This document shows, piece by piece, positions 37,490 through 46,701 of a stretch of 64,000 nt of DNA. Under the pieces are notes generated by a model. The model was not told the origin of the DNA, did no database searches, and worked only from the letters and a program-made list of their open reading frames with translations. Both the position numbers and the translations under genes were made by a program. Every line of letters starts with the position of its first letter. Position 1 is the stretch's first letter. This DNA comes from Devosia elaeis (lineage in GTDB: Bacteria; Pseudomonadota; Alphaproteobacteria; Rhizobiales; Devosiaceae): positions 55,740-119,739 of the forward strand of contig NZ_LVVY01000081.1 of the NCBI RefSeq assembly GCF_001650025.1. Reading direction: 5' to 3'.

Positions 37490-37699
37490 ATGTCCAACAA
37501 CCATCCCAAGACCCGCCAGCCCAACGACCTGGACCTCAAGCGCAATCCCGGGATCGGCCAGACCACCGAAGGCATCGACCAGCAGGACGCGATCTTCGAG
37601 GACGAAGCGGGCGAGAACACCATCGAGGGCGATGTGATGAACGATACGCGGGGCGATGGCAGCATCAATCCCCGCCAGCGCGGGCGGACCAACAAATAG
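37490..37699 (+). CDS. Small hydrophilic protein of unknown function
   Basis: The 69-residue product (MSNNHPKTRQPNDLDLKRNPGIG...) is polar, Asn/Asp/Gly-rich and without aromatic residues other than one Phe; it looks disordered. GGAGGAAACC precedes the ATG, a good ribosome-binding site. It is divergent from 37102-37362 with a 127-bp shared upstream region. I cannot assign a role. Confidence 0.65.
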   Translation: MSNNHPKTRQPNDLDLKRNPGIGQTTEGIDQQDAIFEDEAGENTIEGDVMNDTRGDGSINPRQRGRTNK

Positions 37700-37710
37700 G
37701 CCCCAAAGCC

Positions 37711-38226
37711 CTACCAGGCGGCCAGGATCTCTTCCACCACCGCCTCGACGCCGAGCCCGGAGGAATCGATCCAGAGCCCGCGCCGCTCGGTGTCGCGGTT
37801 GAGCGCCCCGGCCAGCACGTCGGGCGGGAAATGGTCGCCATAACCGGTTTTCGCGCGGTCGCGGTCGCGCTGGGCCAGGGTGGCCACATCGGGATTGAGC
37901 ACGACGATGCGCGGCGACAGATCGGCCAGGGCGGTGGTGACGCGGGTGAAATCGGCGCCGATCAGGATATCCTGATAGATCGTGGTGAAGCCGGCGCCCA
38001 CGAAGCGGCGCACTGCGTCCATGGCGATATCCTGGCGCAGATGCAATTGCGCCAGCGCCTCCGCATCCAGCACCGGCCCCATGACCGCGCCGCCGCGCAC
38101 GATCATACGCAGAAAGGCATCGCCGCCGACATGGGCGGATTTTTCGAAGCGCTGCACCAGCGCCTTGGCGATGGTGGATTTGCCGGCGGCCATGGCGCCG
38201 GTGATGATGTAGAGCGGGGCGGTCAT
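37711..38226 (-). CDS. P-loop kinase-like ATPase
   Basis: The 171-residue product has Walker A TGAMAAGKSTIAKAL near residue 10, GGDAFLRMIVRGG, a central DILIGADF and RDRAKTGYGDHF with basic residues typical of small-molecule kinases. It resembles chloramphenicol-phosphotransferase/AAA-type kinases (zeta-toxin superfamily fold). I use ATG 38226. The substrate is unknown. It follows the phosphotransferase gene (38265) on the same strand with a 38-bp gap. Confidence 0.78.
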   Translation of the reverse strand: MTAPLYIITGAMAAGKSTIAKALVQRFEKSAHVGGDAFLRMIVRGGAVMGPVLDAEALAQLHLRQDIAMDAVRRFVGAGFTTIYQDILIGADFTRVTTALADLSPRIVVLNPDVATLAQRDRDRAKTGYGDHFPPDVLAGALNRDTERRGLWIDSSGLGVEAVVEEILAAW

Positions 38227-38264
38227 GATCGGTAGTGCATGGACCAAAAGCGCCGTTCGCGCAA

Positions 38265-39053
38265 TCAGGCGCGCGCCAGAAGGGTTCGGTGCCGATCCAT
38301 CCAGGCGGCGCTTCTGGCCCGCCACGCCATGGCCCACAAGGCTTCGACCGGGGCGGTGCTGTCCGGCGTGATAGCCGCCTCGACCGCCTCGTTGGCGCTG
38401 TCATGGAGGGCCAGGATGACCATGGTGTCGACCAGCCTTTCCCGCGCGCCGGCCGGCAGGCCATAGCCATCGACGATGGCCCGGAAATGGCGGGCGCGGG
38501 TGGCGGCCGGGGCGAGGCCCAGGCGGGCTTGGAGATCGTCGTCGAACAAATGGGCATTGAGCCAGCAGAGCTGGGCCAGCTCCACCATGGGATCGACCGG
38601 CCCGGCCTGTTCCCAATCGATGAAGCCTGTCGGGCGACCGTTCTCGGCCAGAATGTTCCAATCGCCCAGATCGCAATGGCCGATGAGGCGCGCGCCGTCC
38701 CCAAGGGCGCGACCAAACCAGTCGCGCCAGACAGCCCCGGCTGGCGGCACGAAGCGCACGCTGAGCCGGTGGAACTCCGCCAACATCCCGCCGAGCGCGA
38801 AATGGGCTTCGTCCGGCCAAGGGCCGGGATGAGGCGAGGCGCCGGGCAGATAGGTGAGGGTTTCGCGGCCCTGCTGGTCGAAGCCAGTGCCGACGACGCG
38901 CGGGGCGCCGCTGAACCTTTCCGCTTCAAGGAAGCGCAAAAGGGCGTGGACGGCGGGCGCCCAGGGGCCGGTGTCGCGGTGGACGACATCGCCGATGCGC
39001 CGCACTGCGGTACGGCCGCCGCCGGGGAGGAGTTCGCCGTCCTCCGCGGTCAA
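38265..39053 (-). CDS. Aminoglycoside-phosphotransferase-family protein
   Basis: The APH family includes antibiotic, choline and homoserine kinases; many members have unknown substrates. The 262-residue product shows VVGTGFDQQGRETLTYLPG, the catalytic IGHCDLGDWNIL (Brenner-type loop with Asp and Asn) and GFIDWEQAGPVDP (DFG-equivalent IDWE). The best start is TTG 39053, overlapping the polA stop (TTGA), so it is probably coupled to polA. The canonical HxD loop reads H-C-D. No N-terminal kinase glycine loop is obvious. Confidence 0.78.
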   Translation of the reverse strand: MTAEDGELLPGGGRTAVRRIGDVVHRDTGPWAPAVHALLRFLEAERFSGAPRVVGTGFDQQGRETLTYLPGASPHPGPWPDEAHFALGGMLAEFHRLSVRFVPPAGAVWRDWFGRALGDGARLIGHCDLGDWNILAENGRPTGFIDWEQAGPVDPMVELAQLCWLNAHLFDDDLQARLGLAPAATRARHFRAIVDGYGLPAGARERLVDTMVILALHDSANEAVEAAITPDSTAPVEALWAMAWRARSAAWMDRHRTLLARA

Positions 39054-41968
39054 TGCGCCTCGTCCCAATTTTTCGCCGCATGCGCGTCCACCTGGATCGG
39101 CACGGATAGCCGAACCGCCGGCTCCGCTGCGCCTTCCATGACCTTCCTGATCACCGGGATGGCGTCGTTCTCCGTGCCTTCCGGCACTTCGAAGATCAGT
39201 TCGTCGTGGACCTGCAGCAGCATGTCGGCTTCGACGCCCGCCTTTGCCAGCTCGCCTTCCATGCGGATCATGGCGCGGCGGATGATGTCGGCGGCGCTGC
39301 CCTGGATGGGGGCGTTGATGCTGGCGCGTTCCACGAAGCTGCGTTCGCTGGGATTGCCGGAATTGGCGTTGGGGAACTGGATCTTGCGGCCGAAAATGGT
39401 GGTGACGTGGCCATCCACCTTCACCTTGGCGCGCTGGGCATCCATGTAATCCTTGATGCCGGGGAAGCGCTCGAAATAGGTCTTGATGTAATCGCCCGCC
39501 TCGCCGCGGGCGATGCCGAGCTGGTTGGCGAGGCCAAAGGCGGAAATGCCGTAGATGATGCCGAAATTGATGGCCTTGGCGCGGCGGCGCACTTCGCTGG
39601 GCATGCCCTCGACCGGGACATTGAACATTTCGGACGCCGTCATGGCGTGAATGTCGAGCCCTTCCTCGAAGGCGTCCTTGAGCGCCTGGATATCGGCGAT
39701 ATGGGCGAGGACGCGCAATTCGATCTGGGAATAGTCGGCCGAGACCAGCACCTTGCCCGGCGGGGCGATGAAGGCGGTGCGGATCTTGCGGCCGTCTTCG
39801 GTGCGGACCGGGATGTTCTGCAGGTTCGGATCGTTGGAGGAAAGGCGCCCGGTGAGCACCGAGGCCTGGCTGTAGGAGGTGTGCACCCGGCCGGTGCGCG
39901 GATTGATATAGGTGGGCAGGGCATCGGTATAGGTGCCCTTGAGCTTGGTGAGCTGGCGCCAATCGACAATGGTGCGGGCCAGCGGAATGCCCTTCAGGGC
40001 CAGGTCTTCGAGCACGCCCGCGCCGGTCGCCCAGGCGCCGGTCTTGGTCTTGGTGCCGCCTTCGAGCCCCATCTTGTCGAAGAGGATTTCGCCCAGCTGC
40101 TTGGGGGAGCCGAGATTGAAGCTCTGCCCGGCCAGTCCATGTGCCTCGGCCTCGAAGGCGGCGGCGCGCTGGGCGAAATCGCCGGAGAGGCGGGCCAGGA
40201 TCTGCCGATCGACCATGATTCCGCGCGCTTCCATGCGGGCGAGAACCGGGGCGAGCGGGCGCTCCAGCGTCTCATAGAGCGCGGTGGCGTTTTCGGCGGA
40301 GAGGCGCGGCTTCAGCACATGCCAGAGGCGCAGGGTGATATCGGCGTCCTCGGCGGCGTATTTCGCGGCGGCGGGAATTTCGAGCTGGTCGAAAGTCTTC
40401 TGGTTCTTGCCGGTGCCGGCGAGCTCGGAAAAGGTGATGGTCTTGTGGCCGAGCCAGTGGTCGGCCAGCACGTCGAGCCCGTTATATTGCGGGCCATCCA
40501 GCGCATAGGAGATGAGCATGGTGTCGTCGATCGGCGCCATGGCGATGCCGTAGCGGGCGAAGACTTCCATGTCATATTTGGTGTTCTGGCCGATCTTGAG
40601 GATCGAGGGATCCTCGAGGACCGGCTTCAAACTGTCGAGCACGAAGCCGATGGGCAATTGCCCCTCGACCGGGCCCCCGCCGCCCAGAAGATCGCCGGGC
40701 TTGGCATGGCCGACCGGAATATAGCAGCCCTCGCCGATCTCGGTGGACAGGCAGATGCCCACGATATCGGCCATTTGCGGATCGAGGCCGGTGGTCTCGG
40801 TATCGATGGCGACATGGCCGCGTGACATGATCTTTTCGATGCAATGGGCCAATTGCTCGGGCGTGGTCACGATCTCATAGGCATCGTAATTGACCGGGAT
40901 GGCCTTGACGCGCGCATGCTCCTCGGCAGCGTGGCGGGCCGGGCCGGTGCCGGGCACGACATTGGCCGCGAGCTTGGCCTTGGCGACGGACAGGTCGGCG
41001 GATTTCTTCGGCGCCCCCACATCCCTGGTGCCGCCGGCCCTGAGCTCCGGGTCGGGCTCGAAATCATCCGGATTGGCATCGAGCACCGTGGCCAGGCGCT
41101 TGGTGATGGTGGCGAATTCCATCGCCTTTAGGAAGGGAAACAGCGTCGCCGGATTGATCGGCTGGCGGGCAAGGCCATCGAGATCGATCTCGACAGGCAC
41201 CTTCTGCTCCAGCGTCACCAGCTTTTTCGAGATGCGGGCGAGCTCGGCATTGGCGATCAGCTTTTCGCGGCGGGCATTCTGCTTGATCTCGCCGGCCCGC
41301 TCGAGCAGGGTTTCGAGATCGCCATAGGTATTGATTAGCTCGGCCGCCGTCTTGACGCCGATGCCCGGCACGCCGGGGACATTGTCGACGCTGTCGCCGC
41401 AGAGCGCCTGCACGTCGATGACCTTGTCGGGGGTGACGCCGAACTTGGTGAAGACCTCGTCGGGGCCGATCCAGCGCAGGGGCGGCTGGCCCGGGCGGGG
41501 AATGGTATCGAGCAGGCGGATGGAGCCATCGGGCTCGACCAGCTGCATCAGATCCTTGTCCGAGGAGGCGATGGTGACCTTCATCCCCGCATCGCGCGCC
41601 ATGCAGGCATAGGTGGCCATGATGTCGTCGGCCTCCCACCCCTCCATTTCGATGGAGGGGATGGAAAAGGCGCGGGTGGCCGAGCGGGTGAGCGGGAATT
41701 GGGGCACCAATTCCTCGGGCGCAGGCGGGCGCTGGGCCTTGTAATCGGGATAGATATCGTCGCGGAAAGTCTTGCCCTTGGCATCGAAGATGACGGCCAT
41801 ATGGGTGGGGGCCTCGCCGCCATCCATGTCCTGCGTCAGCTTGTACAGCATGTTGCAGAAGCCCTGGACACAGCCCACCGGCAGCCCGTCCGACTTGCGG
41901 CTCAAGGGCGGCAAGGCGTGGAAGGCGCGGAAGATATAGCCCGAGCCATCGACGAGCAGCAGATGCAT
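39050..41968 (-). CDS. polA: DNA polymerase I
   Basis: Replication and repair polymerase that removes primers and fills gaps. The 972-residue product has the 5'-3' exonuclease domain (LLLVDGSGYIFRAFHALPPL, VIFDAKGKTFRDD, SVDNVPGVPGIGVKTA), the 3'-5' proofreading domain with VAIDTETTGLDP, GQNTKYDMEVFARYG and YAAEDADITLRLW, and the polymerase domain with VSADYSQIELRVLAHIA, RRRAKAINFGIIYGIS and LLQVHDELIFEVP. The proofreading aspartates and glutamate appear intact. ATG 41968 is used because the frame upstream is not conserved. A phosphotransferase gene is coupled downstream. Confidence 0.97.
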   Translation of the reverse strand: MHLLLVDGSGYIFRAFHALPPLSRKSDGLPVGCVQGFCNMLYKLTQDMDGGEAPTHMAVIFDAKGKTFRDDIYPDYKAQRPPAPEELVPQFPLTRSATRAFSIPSIEMEGWEADDIMATYACMARDAGMKVTIASSDKDLMQLVEPDGSIRLLDTIPRPGQPPLRWIGPDEVFTKFGVTPDKVIDVQALCGDSVDNVPGVPGIGVKTAAELINTYGDLETLLERAGEIKQNARREKLIANAELARISKKLVTLEQKVPVEIDLDGLARQPINPATLFPFLKAMEFATITKRLATVLDANPDDFEPDPELRAGGTRDVGAPKKSADLSVAKAKLAANVVPGTGPARHAAEEHARVKAIPVNYDAYEIVTTPEQLAHCIEKIMSRGHVAIDTETTGLDPQMADIVGICLSTEIGEGCYIPVGHAKPGDLLGGGGPVEGQLPIGFVLDSLKPVLEDPSILKIGQNTKYDMEVFARYGIAMAPIDDTMLISYALDGPQYNGLDVLADHWLGHKTITFSELAGTGKNQKTFDQLEIPAAAKYAAEDADITLRLWHVLKPRLSAENATALYETLERPLAPVLARMEARGIMVDRQILARLSGDFAQRAAAFEAEAHGLAGQSFNLGSPKQLGEILFDKMGLEGGTKTKTGAWATGAGVLEDLALKGIPLARTIVDWRQLTKLKGTYTDALPTYINPRTGRVHTSYSQASVLTGRLSSNDPNLQNIPVRTEDGRKIRTAFIAPPGKVLVSADYSQIELRVLAHIADIQALKDAFEEGLDIHAMTASEMFNVPVEGMPSEVRRRAKAINFGIIYGISAFGLANQLGIARGEAGDYIKTYFERFPGIKDYMDAQRAKVKVDGHVTTIFGRKIQFPNANSGNPSERSFVERASINAPIQGSAADIIRRAMIRMEGELAKAGVEADMLLQVHDELIFEVPEGTENDAIPVIRKVMEGAAEPAVRLSVPIQVDAHAAKNWDEAH

Positions 41969-42170
41969 GAGACGATTCCTCTTGTTAACGGCGGGGACTT
42001 TACCGCCTCGCCCGCCAGGATGGCACCCATTTTCGTCCGGACCTGTCAGCAGGCGTGGGACTTTTCCCACTGGACCCAACTTCGCCACTTTCATAGGCTA
42101 GCCTCACTTGGCCTAGGAATGCGGGCGGCCCGCTTCCGTGAACCGGCTGGTGCAGCCGAAAGGACATTTC

Positions 42171-42557
42171 GTGACAGCGAGCCCGACACAGGGCCACAAG
42201 GCCACCATTGTGGTGGTCGATGACGATGCCCTGATTACGCTCAACATGGTGGACCAGCTCAGCGACCTTGGCTACATGGCGCTGGAGGCCTTTTCGGGCC
42301 GCGAGGCGCTGGCGATCCTCGAGGCCCGCTCCGACGTGGATGTGCTGGTCACCGATTTTTCCATGCCCGGCATGAGCGGGGTGGAACTGGCCGAGGCCGC
42401 GCTGGCGCTCTATCCGCGCCTCAATGTGCTGCTGACCACCGGCTATGCCGAATTGCCCGAAGGGATCGCGTGCACCCTGCCCCGGCTGGAAAAGCCCTTC
42501 CGGGAGGACGAATTGCGGGCGAAAATCGAGGAATTGCTCGGCGCCGTGCCGAGCTAG
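42171..42557 (+). CDS. Single-domain response regulator
   Basis: A stand-alone receiver domain of 128 residues: VVVDDDALITL at the start, phospho-Asp62 in VLVTDFSMPGMSG, LLTTGYAE and the lysine in RLEKPFREDEL. There is no output domain. The GTG at 42171 follows AGGA at 6 nt; the GTG at 42138 is upstream of that site. The gene has no cognate kinase beside it and would act by protein contact. It may take part in a CheY-like or phosphorelay step. Confidence 0.85.
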   Translation: MTASPTQGHKATIVVVDDDALITLNMVDQLSDLGYMALEAFSGREALAILEARSDVDVLVTDFSMPGMSGVELAEAALALYPRLNVLLTTGYAELPEGIACTLPRLEKPFREDELRAKIEELLGAVPS

Positions 42558-42911
42558 ATCATCTCACGTGCAAACGGACACATTTCTATCGCTCTCTCCC
42601 TCGTATGGGGAGGGAAGCAAAGAACCGCGATTCCAGCTCAATATGGACTGTTTTAGGGGTATTTAACCCAATCGGGCTCGTCACCCTCGGGCCTGACCCG
42701 AGGGGTCTTCGTTTGGGCGCATGGCAAACGCCCTCGGGTCAGGCCCGAGGGTGACGAGCCGTTGGTGGGTGGGTTCAGCTATGCCCTGATAGCCCCCCTT
42801 CCCTCAAACCCTTCTCTTAAGGGTGAGCAAAGCAAAAGAGCCGTGATCCCAGCTCAATGTGAACCGCTCCAGGGCCGGTTCAGCGGACGCCGCGTGCGGC
42901 CAAAGCGGGCT
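42558..42911. other. Intergenic region dominated by repeat family A
   Basis: The 354-bp gap holds a full family-A copy (42677-42873) and a partial right end at about 42594-42645 (GAGGGAAGCAAAGAACCGCG...CCAGCTCAAT). No credible gene is seen. Confidence 0.65.
42677..42873. repeat. Dispersed intergenic repeat, family A, about 195 bp
   Basis: Aligned with 11083-11280 across its length. It has two CCTCGGG/CCCGAGG palindromes, CTCGTCACCCTCGGGCCTGACCCGAGG and GCCCTCGGGTCAGGCCCGAGGGTGACGAG, and a tail GCAAAAGAGCCGTGATCCCAGCTCAA. Confidence 0.8.
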
Positions 42912-43496
42912 TCAGCGCAACCCGCTCTTCTGCAGCAGGCCCAGGCGCTTGGCGTCGTAATAATAGCCGCGGGCATAGAACTGGACGGCGCGATCCTCGT
43001 TGCCGCCGGCCGTCATATAGGCGCCGGCGAGATAGCGCACCGCATAACGCAGATTGGTCTCGGCATCGAGCAGGGCGGAAGGCTCGCCCGAAAAGCCCAT
43101 GCCGCGGGCGGTGGCGTGGCTGATCTGCATGAGGCCGTAATAGGGGCCGTTGCGGGCCGCCGGATTATAGCCGCTTTCGCGCACGATGACCCGGCGCACC
43201 AGCGCCTCGGGCACGTCATATTGGGTGGCGTAATGGGCGATGAGCCCATCGAGCGCGCCGCGGGGGCTGCCGGCATAGGCCATGACGAGATCGTCGCCGG
43301 CGCGGGGCACGGCGGCGGCGGGCGGCACATGGCCCGCCCGGGTTTCGGGGATCGTGGGCGCCACGCTGGCAATGGCGGCGCTGGCGCTGGTGCGATTGCC
43401 GGGCAAGGGCTTGATGCCTGCCACCGAACAGCCGGCCATGGTCAGGGCCAGAACGGCGATGAAGGGAATGGATAGCGGCCGGGTGGCGTTGGGCAT
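42912..43496 (-). CDS. Lytic transglycosylase lipoprotein (SLT domain)
   Basis: Peptidoglycan-cleaving enzyme, likely membrane-tethered. The 194-residue product has a lipoprotein signal with lipobox LTMAGC (Cys23), a proline- and alanine-rich linker, then a family-1 SLT domain: catalytic Glu107 in VIVRESGYNP, YYGLMQISHATARGMGF, NLRYAVRYLAGAY. The domain is compact and ends close to the C-terminus. Monocistronic and convergent with nothing; a repeat-rich gap follows. Confidence 0.9.
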   Translation of the reverse strand: MPNATRPLSIPFIAVLALTMAGCSVAGIKPLPGNRTSASAAIASVAPTIPETRAGHVPPAAAVPRAGDDLVMAYAGSPRGALDGLIAHYATQYDVPEALVRRVIVRESGYNPAARNGPYYGLMQISHATARGMGFSGEPSALLDAETNLRYAVRYLAGAYMTAGGNEDRAVQFYARGYYYDAKRLGLLQKSGLR

Positions 43497-43935
43497 TTTA
43501 CGGGCAATCCTTCAATCCGCCCTCCCCCGCCGGGCGGTCGCGGCAGCCTCGCATCCCTCGAATGCCAGAACCGCCCAAACTGGGTGTCGGTGCATCGCCG
43601 TTTCGGAAAACCAATCCCCGAATTTTCCCCCGATGCCCCGGAGCGCCGAACGATCCCCACAGGAAACGCGACTGCGATGCTCTAGTGGTCAATCAGGGCG
43701 GCTTAATGGCGGAAATGCGACGGCGCGGCAAGCCCCATTGGCCGGGCAGGATGCCGGAAGGCCCGGAAGAGCGGGGCGGGCGAGCCAGAGGTTTACATCG
43801 AGGCTCATGGCCTTAGACTAACCCCTCGCCGCCGCGCCCGAAACCCGATCGATCTCCCCCATGAGGTCCGGCGCGGCTGATTTGAACGGCCGCCGCAAGG
43901 CGGGGGCCACAAGAATTCCCCGAAAGGCTCGTCCC
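43497..43935. other. Intergenic region, nothing recognised
   Basis: This 439-bp stretch lies between divergent slt and FKBP genes. I see no supported gene, tRNA, repeat family or clear promoter in it. Short open frames on both strands have no ribosome-binding site or recognisable product. Confidence 0.5.
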
Positions 43936-44373
43936 ATGGCCATTGCCCAGAACGGCGACATCGTTCGCATCAATTATTCCGGCCGCCTCGTCGACGGCAC
44001 CCAGTTCGATTCCTCCGAGGGCCGGGCGCCGCTCGAATTCACCCTCGGCCAGGGCCAGGTGATCAGCGGGCTGGAGGCGCATGTCTCCGGCATGCAGACC
44101 GGCGAGAAGAGCACCGTGACCATTCCGGCCGCCGCCGCTTACGGCCCCCGCCGCGAGGAAGCCGTGCAGCGGCTGGACCGCGCCAAGGTGCCCAATGGCA
44201 TCGAACTCAAGGTGGGTACGCAATTGCAGGCCCGCACCGCCGATGGCGGCATGCTGCCGATCACCGTGGTCGGGATGGATGCGCAGAGCGTGACCGTGGA
44301 TGCCAATCATCCCCTGGCCGGCCAGGACCTGGTTTTCGACGTCGAACTGGTCGAGGTGGTGAAGGCGGCCTAG
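43936..44373 (+). CDS. FKBP-type peptidyl-prolyl isomerase (SlyD-like)
   Basis: The 145-residue product is a cytoplasmic FKBP with an IF (insert-in-flap) region. It has GDIVRINYSGRLVDGTQFDSSEG, PLEFTLGQGQVISGLEAHVSGM and the C-terminal NHPLAGQDLVFDVELVEV, which is the SlyD-type ending. No signal peptide, no histidine-rich tail. ATG 43936 is chosen because the upstream frame lacks a ribosome-binding site. The stop overlaps the convergent tag gene by four bases. Confidence 0.9.
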   Translation: MAIAQNGDIVRINYSGRLVDGTQFDSSEGRAPLEFTLGQGQVISGLEAHVSGMQTGEKSTVTIPAAAAYGPRREEAVQRLDRAKVPNGIELKVGTQLQARTADGGMLPITVVGMDAQSVTVDANHPLAGQDLVFDVELVEVVKAA

Positions 44374-44993
44374 AGCCGCCCGCCGCGGGCCTGGCGGCCC
44401 GGCACGGTGAACGCAGCGCGCAGGGCGCTCGCCTTGTCCCGGCTGATGCAGCCTTCGGCATGGTCATTGACCAGGCCCATGGCCTGCATGAAGGCGAAGA
44501 TGGTGGTGGGGCCGACAAAGCGCCAGCCGCGCTGTTTCAACGCCTTGGACAAGGCCACAGATTCCGGCGCGGTGCTGCGGCTCTGCGGCAGGCCCGGCGC
44601 TTCCGGCTCATAGCGCCAGACGAAGGCGGCCAGCGAACCGGCCTCGGCGATCAGCTCGCGGGCGCGGCGCGCATTGTTGATGACGGCCTCGATCTTGCCG
44701 CGATGGCGCACGATGCCCGCATCGGCCAGGAGACGCTCGACATCCGCTTCGGCAAAGGCCGCCACCTTATCGATCTCGAAGCCGGCAAAGCCGGCGCGAA
44801 AGGCCTCGCGCTTGTTGAGGATGGTGCGCCAGCTGAGGCCCGACTGAAAGCTTTCCAGCGCCAGCTTTTCGAAAAGCAGCCGATCATCACCGACCGGGAA
44901 GCCCCATTCCTCGTCGTGATAGGGCAGGAATTCCGGCGCGCCGGCACACCAGCGGCATCGAGGCCGGCCATCGGGCCCTTCAATCGTCTGCAT
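44370..44993 (-). CDS. tag: DNA-3-methyladenine glycosylase I
   Basis: Base-excision repair enzyme removing 3-methyladenine. The 207-residue product shows the Tag signatures: RCRWCAG with two cysteines near residue 12 (zinc-linked N-terminus), YHDEEWGFPVGDDRLLFEKLALESFQSGLSW, FDI-like GFEIDKVAAF, RHRGKIEAVINNARRA and VGPTTIFAFMQAMGLVNDHAEGC. I use ATG 44993, preceded by a GGGGGG run; ATG 45008 and GTG 45014 are alternatives. Confidence 0.93.
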   Translation of the reverse strand: MQTIEGPDGRPRCRWCAGAPEFLPYHDEEWGFPVGDDRLLFEKLALESFQSGLSWRTILNKREAFRAGFAGFEIDKVAAFAEADVERLLADAGIVRHRGKIEAVINNARRARELIAEAGSLAAFVWRYEPEAPGLPQSRSTAPESVALSKALKQRGWRFVGPTTIFAFMQAMGLVNDHAEGCISRDKASALRAAFTVPGRQARGGRL

Positions 44994-45185
44994 CGGATCG
45001 CCCCCCATCGGCACGCGTTGTCCGCGCCAGGTTTCGCACGCTGCATGGAAATCGAAAAGAGCTGTCAGGTCCTGTCAGCAGCAACAAGGCGCCGCGCCGA
45101 TGGCACCCATGCCCTTGGCCATGGCCGCAATCGCGGCGGGGCGCGGCCGGGTGAACAAAGCCCTGGCGGAACGCGATTTCGTCGG

Positions 45186-45214
45186 TTGCACATTGGCCAT
45201 GCTTGCACTAGGTT
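45186..45214 (+). promoter_or_regulatory. Promoter of tRNA-Arg
   Basis: TTGCAC (45186-45191), 17-bp spacer, TAGGTT (45209-45214), 35 bp before the mature tRNA 5' end. Typical of housekeeping promoters in alphaproteobacteria. Confidence 0.6.
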
Positions 45215-45249
45215 CTCGCCCGTTCGTCGGGCTCGCCCGATTCAGGTCT

Positions 45250-45326
<77 letters not shown>

Positions 45327-45403
45327 TTTCCGTGCAGAGTTCTGAACGCCGATCCCGCCGGTTTCCGCTTGAGGCGACGCAGGGCGAGGCATTCATTGCC
45401 GGC

Positions 45404-46276
45404 TTAATGTAGGGCGACGCCGTCCAGATGTCGCAACTTGTCGGGGTTTCGCGTGATGAAGATCGCGATGATTTTTCCCCGCTCTATTTGCAAGGCCGTG
45501 GTCTGCACAAGGCCTCCCTCTTCGATCGTCACGAAGCCAGGAATCCCGTCGATTAGAGCGTAGCGAACGAGGCGTGATGGCGATCTGCTGAAATCGCGAG
45601 CGAGCTGGGCGTGCCGCTCCATCACCGCATGAATGCCGGCCAGCGGAACAAGGGAAGCCGACACCTTGCCACCGCCATCCGAATAGGCGGTGACATCGTC
45701 GGCGAGAAGGGTGCGCAATTTGCGCATGTCCCCGTGGCGGGAGGCTGCAAAAAATGCGGCCGCGAATTCCATCCCCTGTTCCTTCGTTATCGGGAAGCGG
45801 GGGCGAGCCTTGTGTATGTGGGTACGCGCACGCGTGGCCAATTTCCGACAGGTCGATGGTTTGCGGTCGAGGGCTTCTGCAACATCGTCGAATGCCAAGC
45901 CAAACACGTCATGAAGCAAAAAGGCGGCCCGTTCCAATGGCGACAGACGCTCCAGCGCAACCATGAGCGGGAAAGTGATGTCGTCCATGACGTCCACCTC
46001 ATCAGCATTGATGAAGGGTTCCGGCAGCCACGGCCCGATATAGGTTTCGCGCCGACGCCTGGCGGAATTCAATTCATTCAGGCACAGGCGCGTAACGATG
46101 GTGCGAAGCAGCGCCGCTGGCTGGCGAACGCTCTCATGGTCGAGCGCCAGCCAGCGGATATAGGCATCCTGGACCACGTCCTCCGCATCGGCGATCGAGC
46201 CGAGCATGCGATACGCCACCCGTATCAGGCGAGGTCGCATATCGTTGAATGATGGAGAAGCGTGCATCCCATTCAT
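45404..46276 (-). CDS. ECF41-group RNA polymerase sigma factor
   Basis: ECF41 sigma factors lack an anti-sigma partner and carry a C-terminal SnoaL-like domain that regulates them. The 290-residue product has region 2 ([28 protein letters not shown]), the linker signature WLPEP at 83-87, region 4 ([27 protein letters not shown]), and a C-terminal SnoaL-like domain ending with NPDKL at 277-281, another ECF41 mark. It is 21 bp downstream of a monooxygenase-like gene that follows an ECF41-type promoter, so the pair is probably self-controlled. Confidence 0.92.
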   Translation of the reverse strand: MNGMHASPSFNDMRPRLIRVAYRMLGSIADAEDVVQDAYIRWLALDHESVRQPAALLRTIVTRLCLNELNSARRRRETYIGPWLPEPFINADEVDVMDDITFPLMVALERLSPLERAAFLLHDVFGLAFDDVAEALDRKPSTCRKLATRARTHIHKARPRFPITKEQGMEFAAAFFAASRHGDMRKLRTLLADDVTAYSDGGGKVSASLVPLAGIHAVMERHAQLARDFSRSPSRLVRYALIDGIPGFVTIEEGGLVQTTALQIERGKIIAIFITRNPDKLRHLDGVALH

Positions 46277-46297
46277 ATCCGTCCACCCGATGCCGGT

Positions 46298-46639
46298 TCA
46301 CCCCTCGGCGAGAACCGCGTTGACCTTGTAGAGGCTCGGCTGAACGGACTTCGCCAGCCCGGCAAACTGTTTGAGCTGCTCCTGCGTTTCCGGCCTGTTC
46401 ATGAAGCCGTCGAAATGCGCCCGGGACGCCCATTGAGCATAGTTGACGACCTTTTTTCCATCCAGGCTGCTGTGGATGCACACCGAGATGAAGCCCGACT
46501 GGTGCCTGATCGTGTTCTCGGTGGCTTCCGACAATGCCTGCACCAATGCGTCCTGCATCTGTGGATCCACTTCATAGACATTGATCAGAGTCAGACTCGC
46601 AGATTGGGGATCGATCAGTGCGTTATTCTTGCCGGCCAT
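46298..46639 (-). CDS. Antibiotic-biosynthesis-monooxygenase (ABM) domain protein
   Basis: Small ferredoxin-like alpha/beta barrel protein. The 113-residue product has LTLINVYEVDPQ at the N-terminal strand, HQSGFISVCIHSSLDGKKVVNYAQWASRAHFDGFM, and LYKVNAVLAEG at the end, matching ABM proteins. AGGAGG lies 6 nt before ATG 46639. It heads a two-gene unit with the ECF41 sigma factor. ABM members oxidise, bind haem or detoxify quinones; the role here is unknown. Confidence 0.85.
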   Translation of the reverse strand: MAGKNNALIDPQSASLTLINVYEVDPQMQDALVQALSEATENTIRHQSGFISVCIHSSLDGKKVVNYAQWASRAHFDGFMNRPETQEQLKQFAGLAKSVQPSLYKVNAVLAEG

Positions 46640-46674
46640 TGCTGCCTCCTGAGAAAGTTCGTTCCGCAGATCAT

Positions 46675-46701
46675 GACAAGCAAGGCCGGAAAAATGTGAC
46701 A
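46675..46701 (-). promoter_or_regulatory. ECF41-type promoter
   Basis: On the minus strand TGTCACA (46695-46701), 16 bp, TGTC (46675-46678), then 35 bp to the ATG of the ABM gene. The -35 matches the ECF41 consensus TGTCACA; the -10 is TGTC instead of CGTC. Confidence 0.65.
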
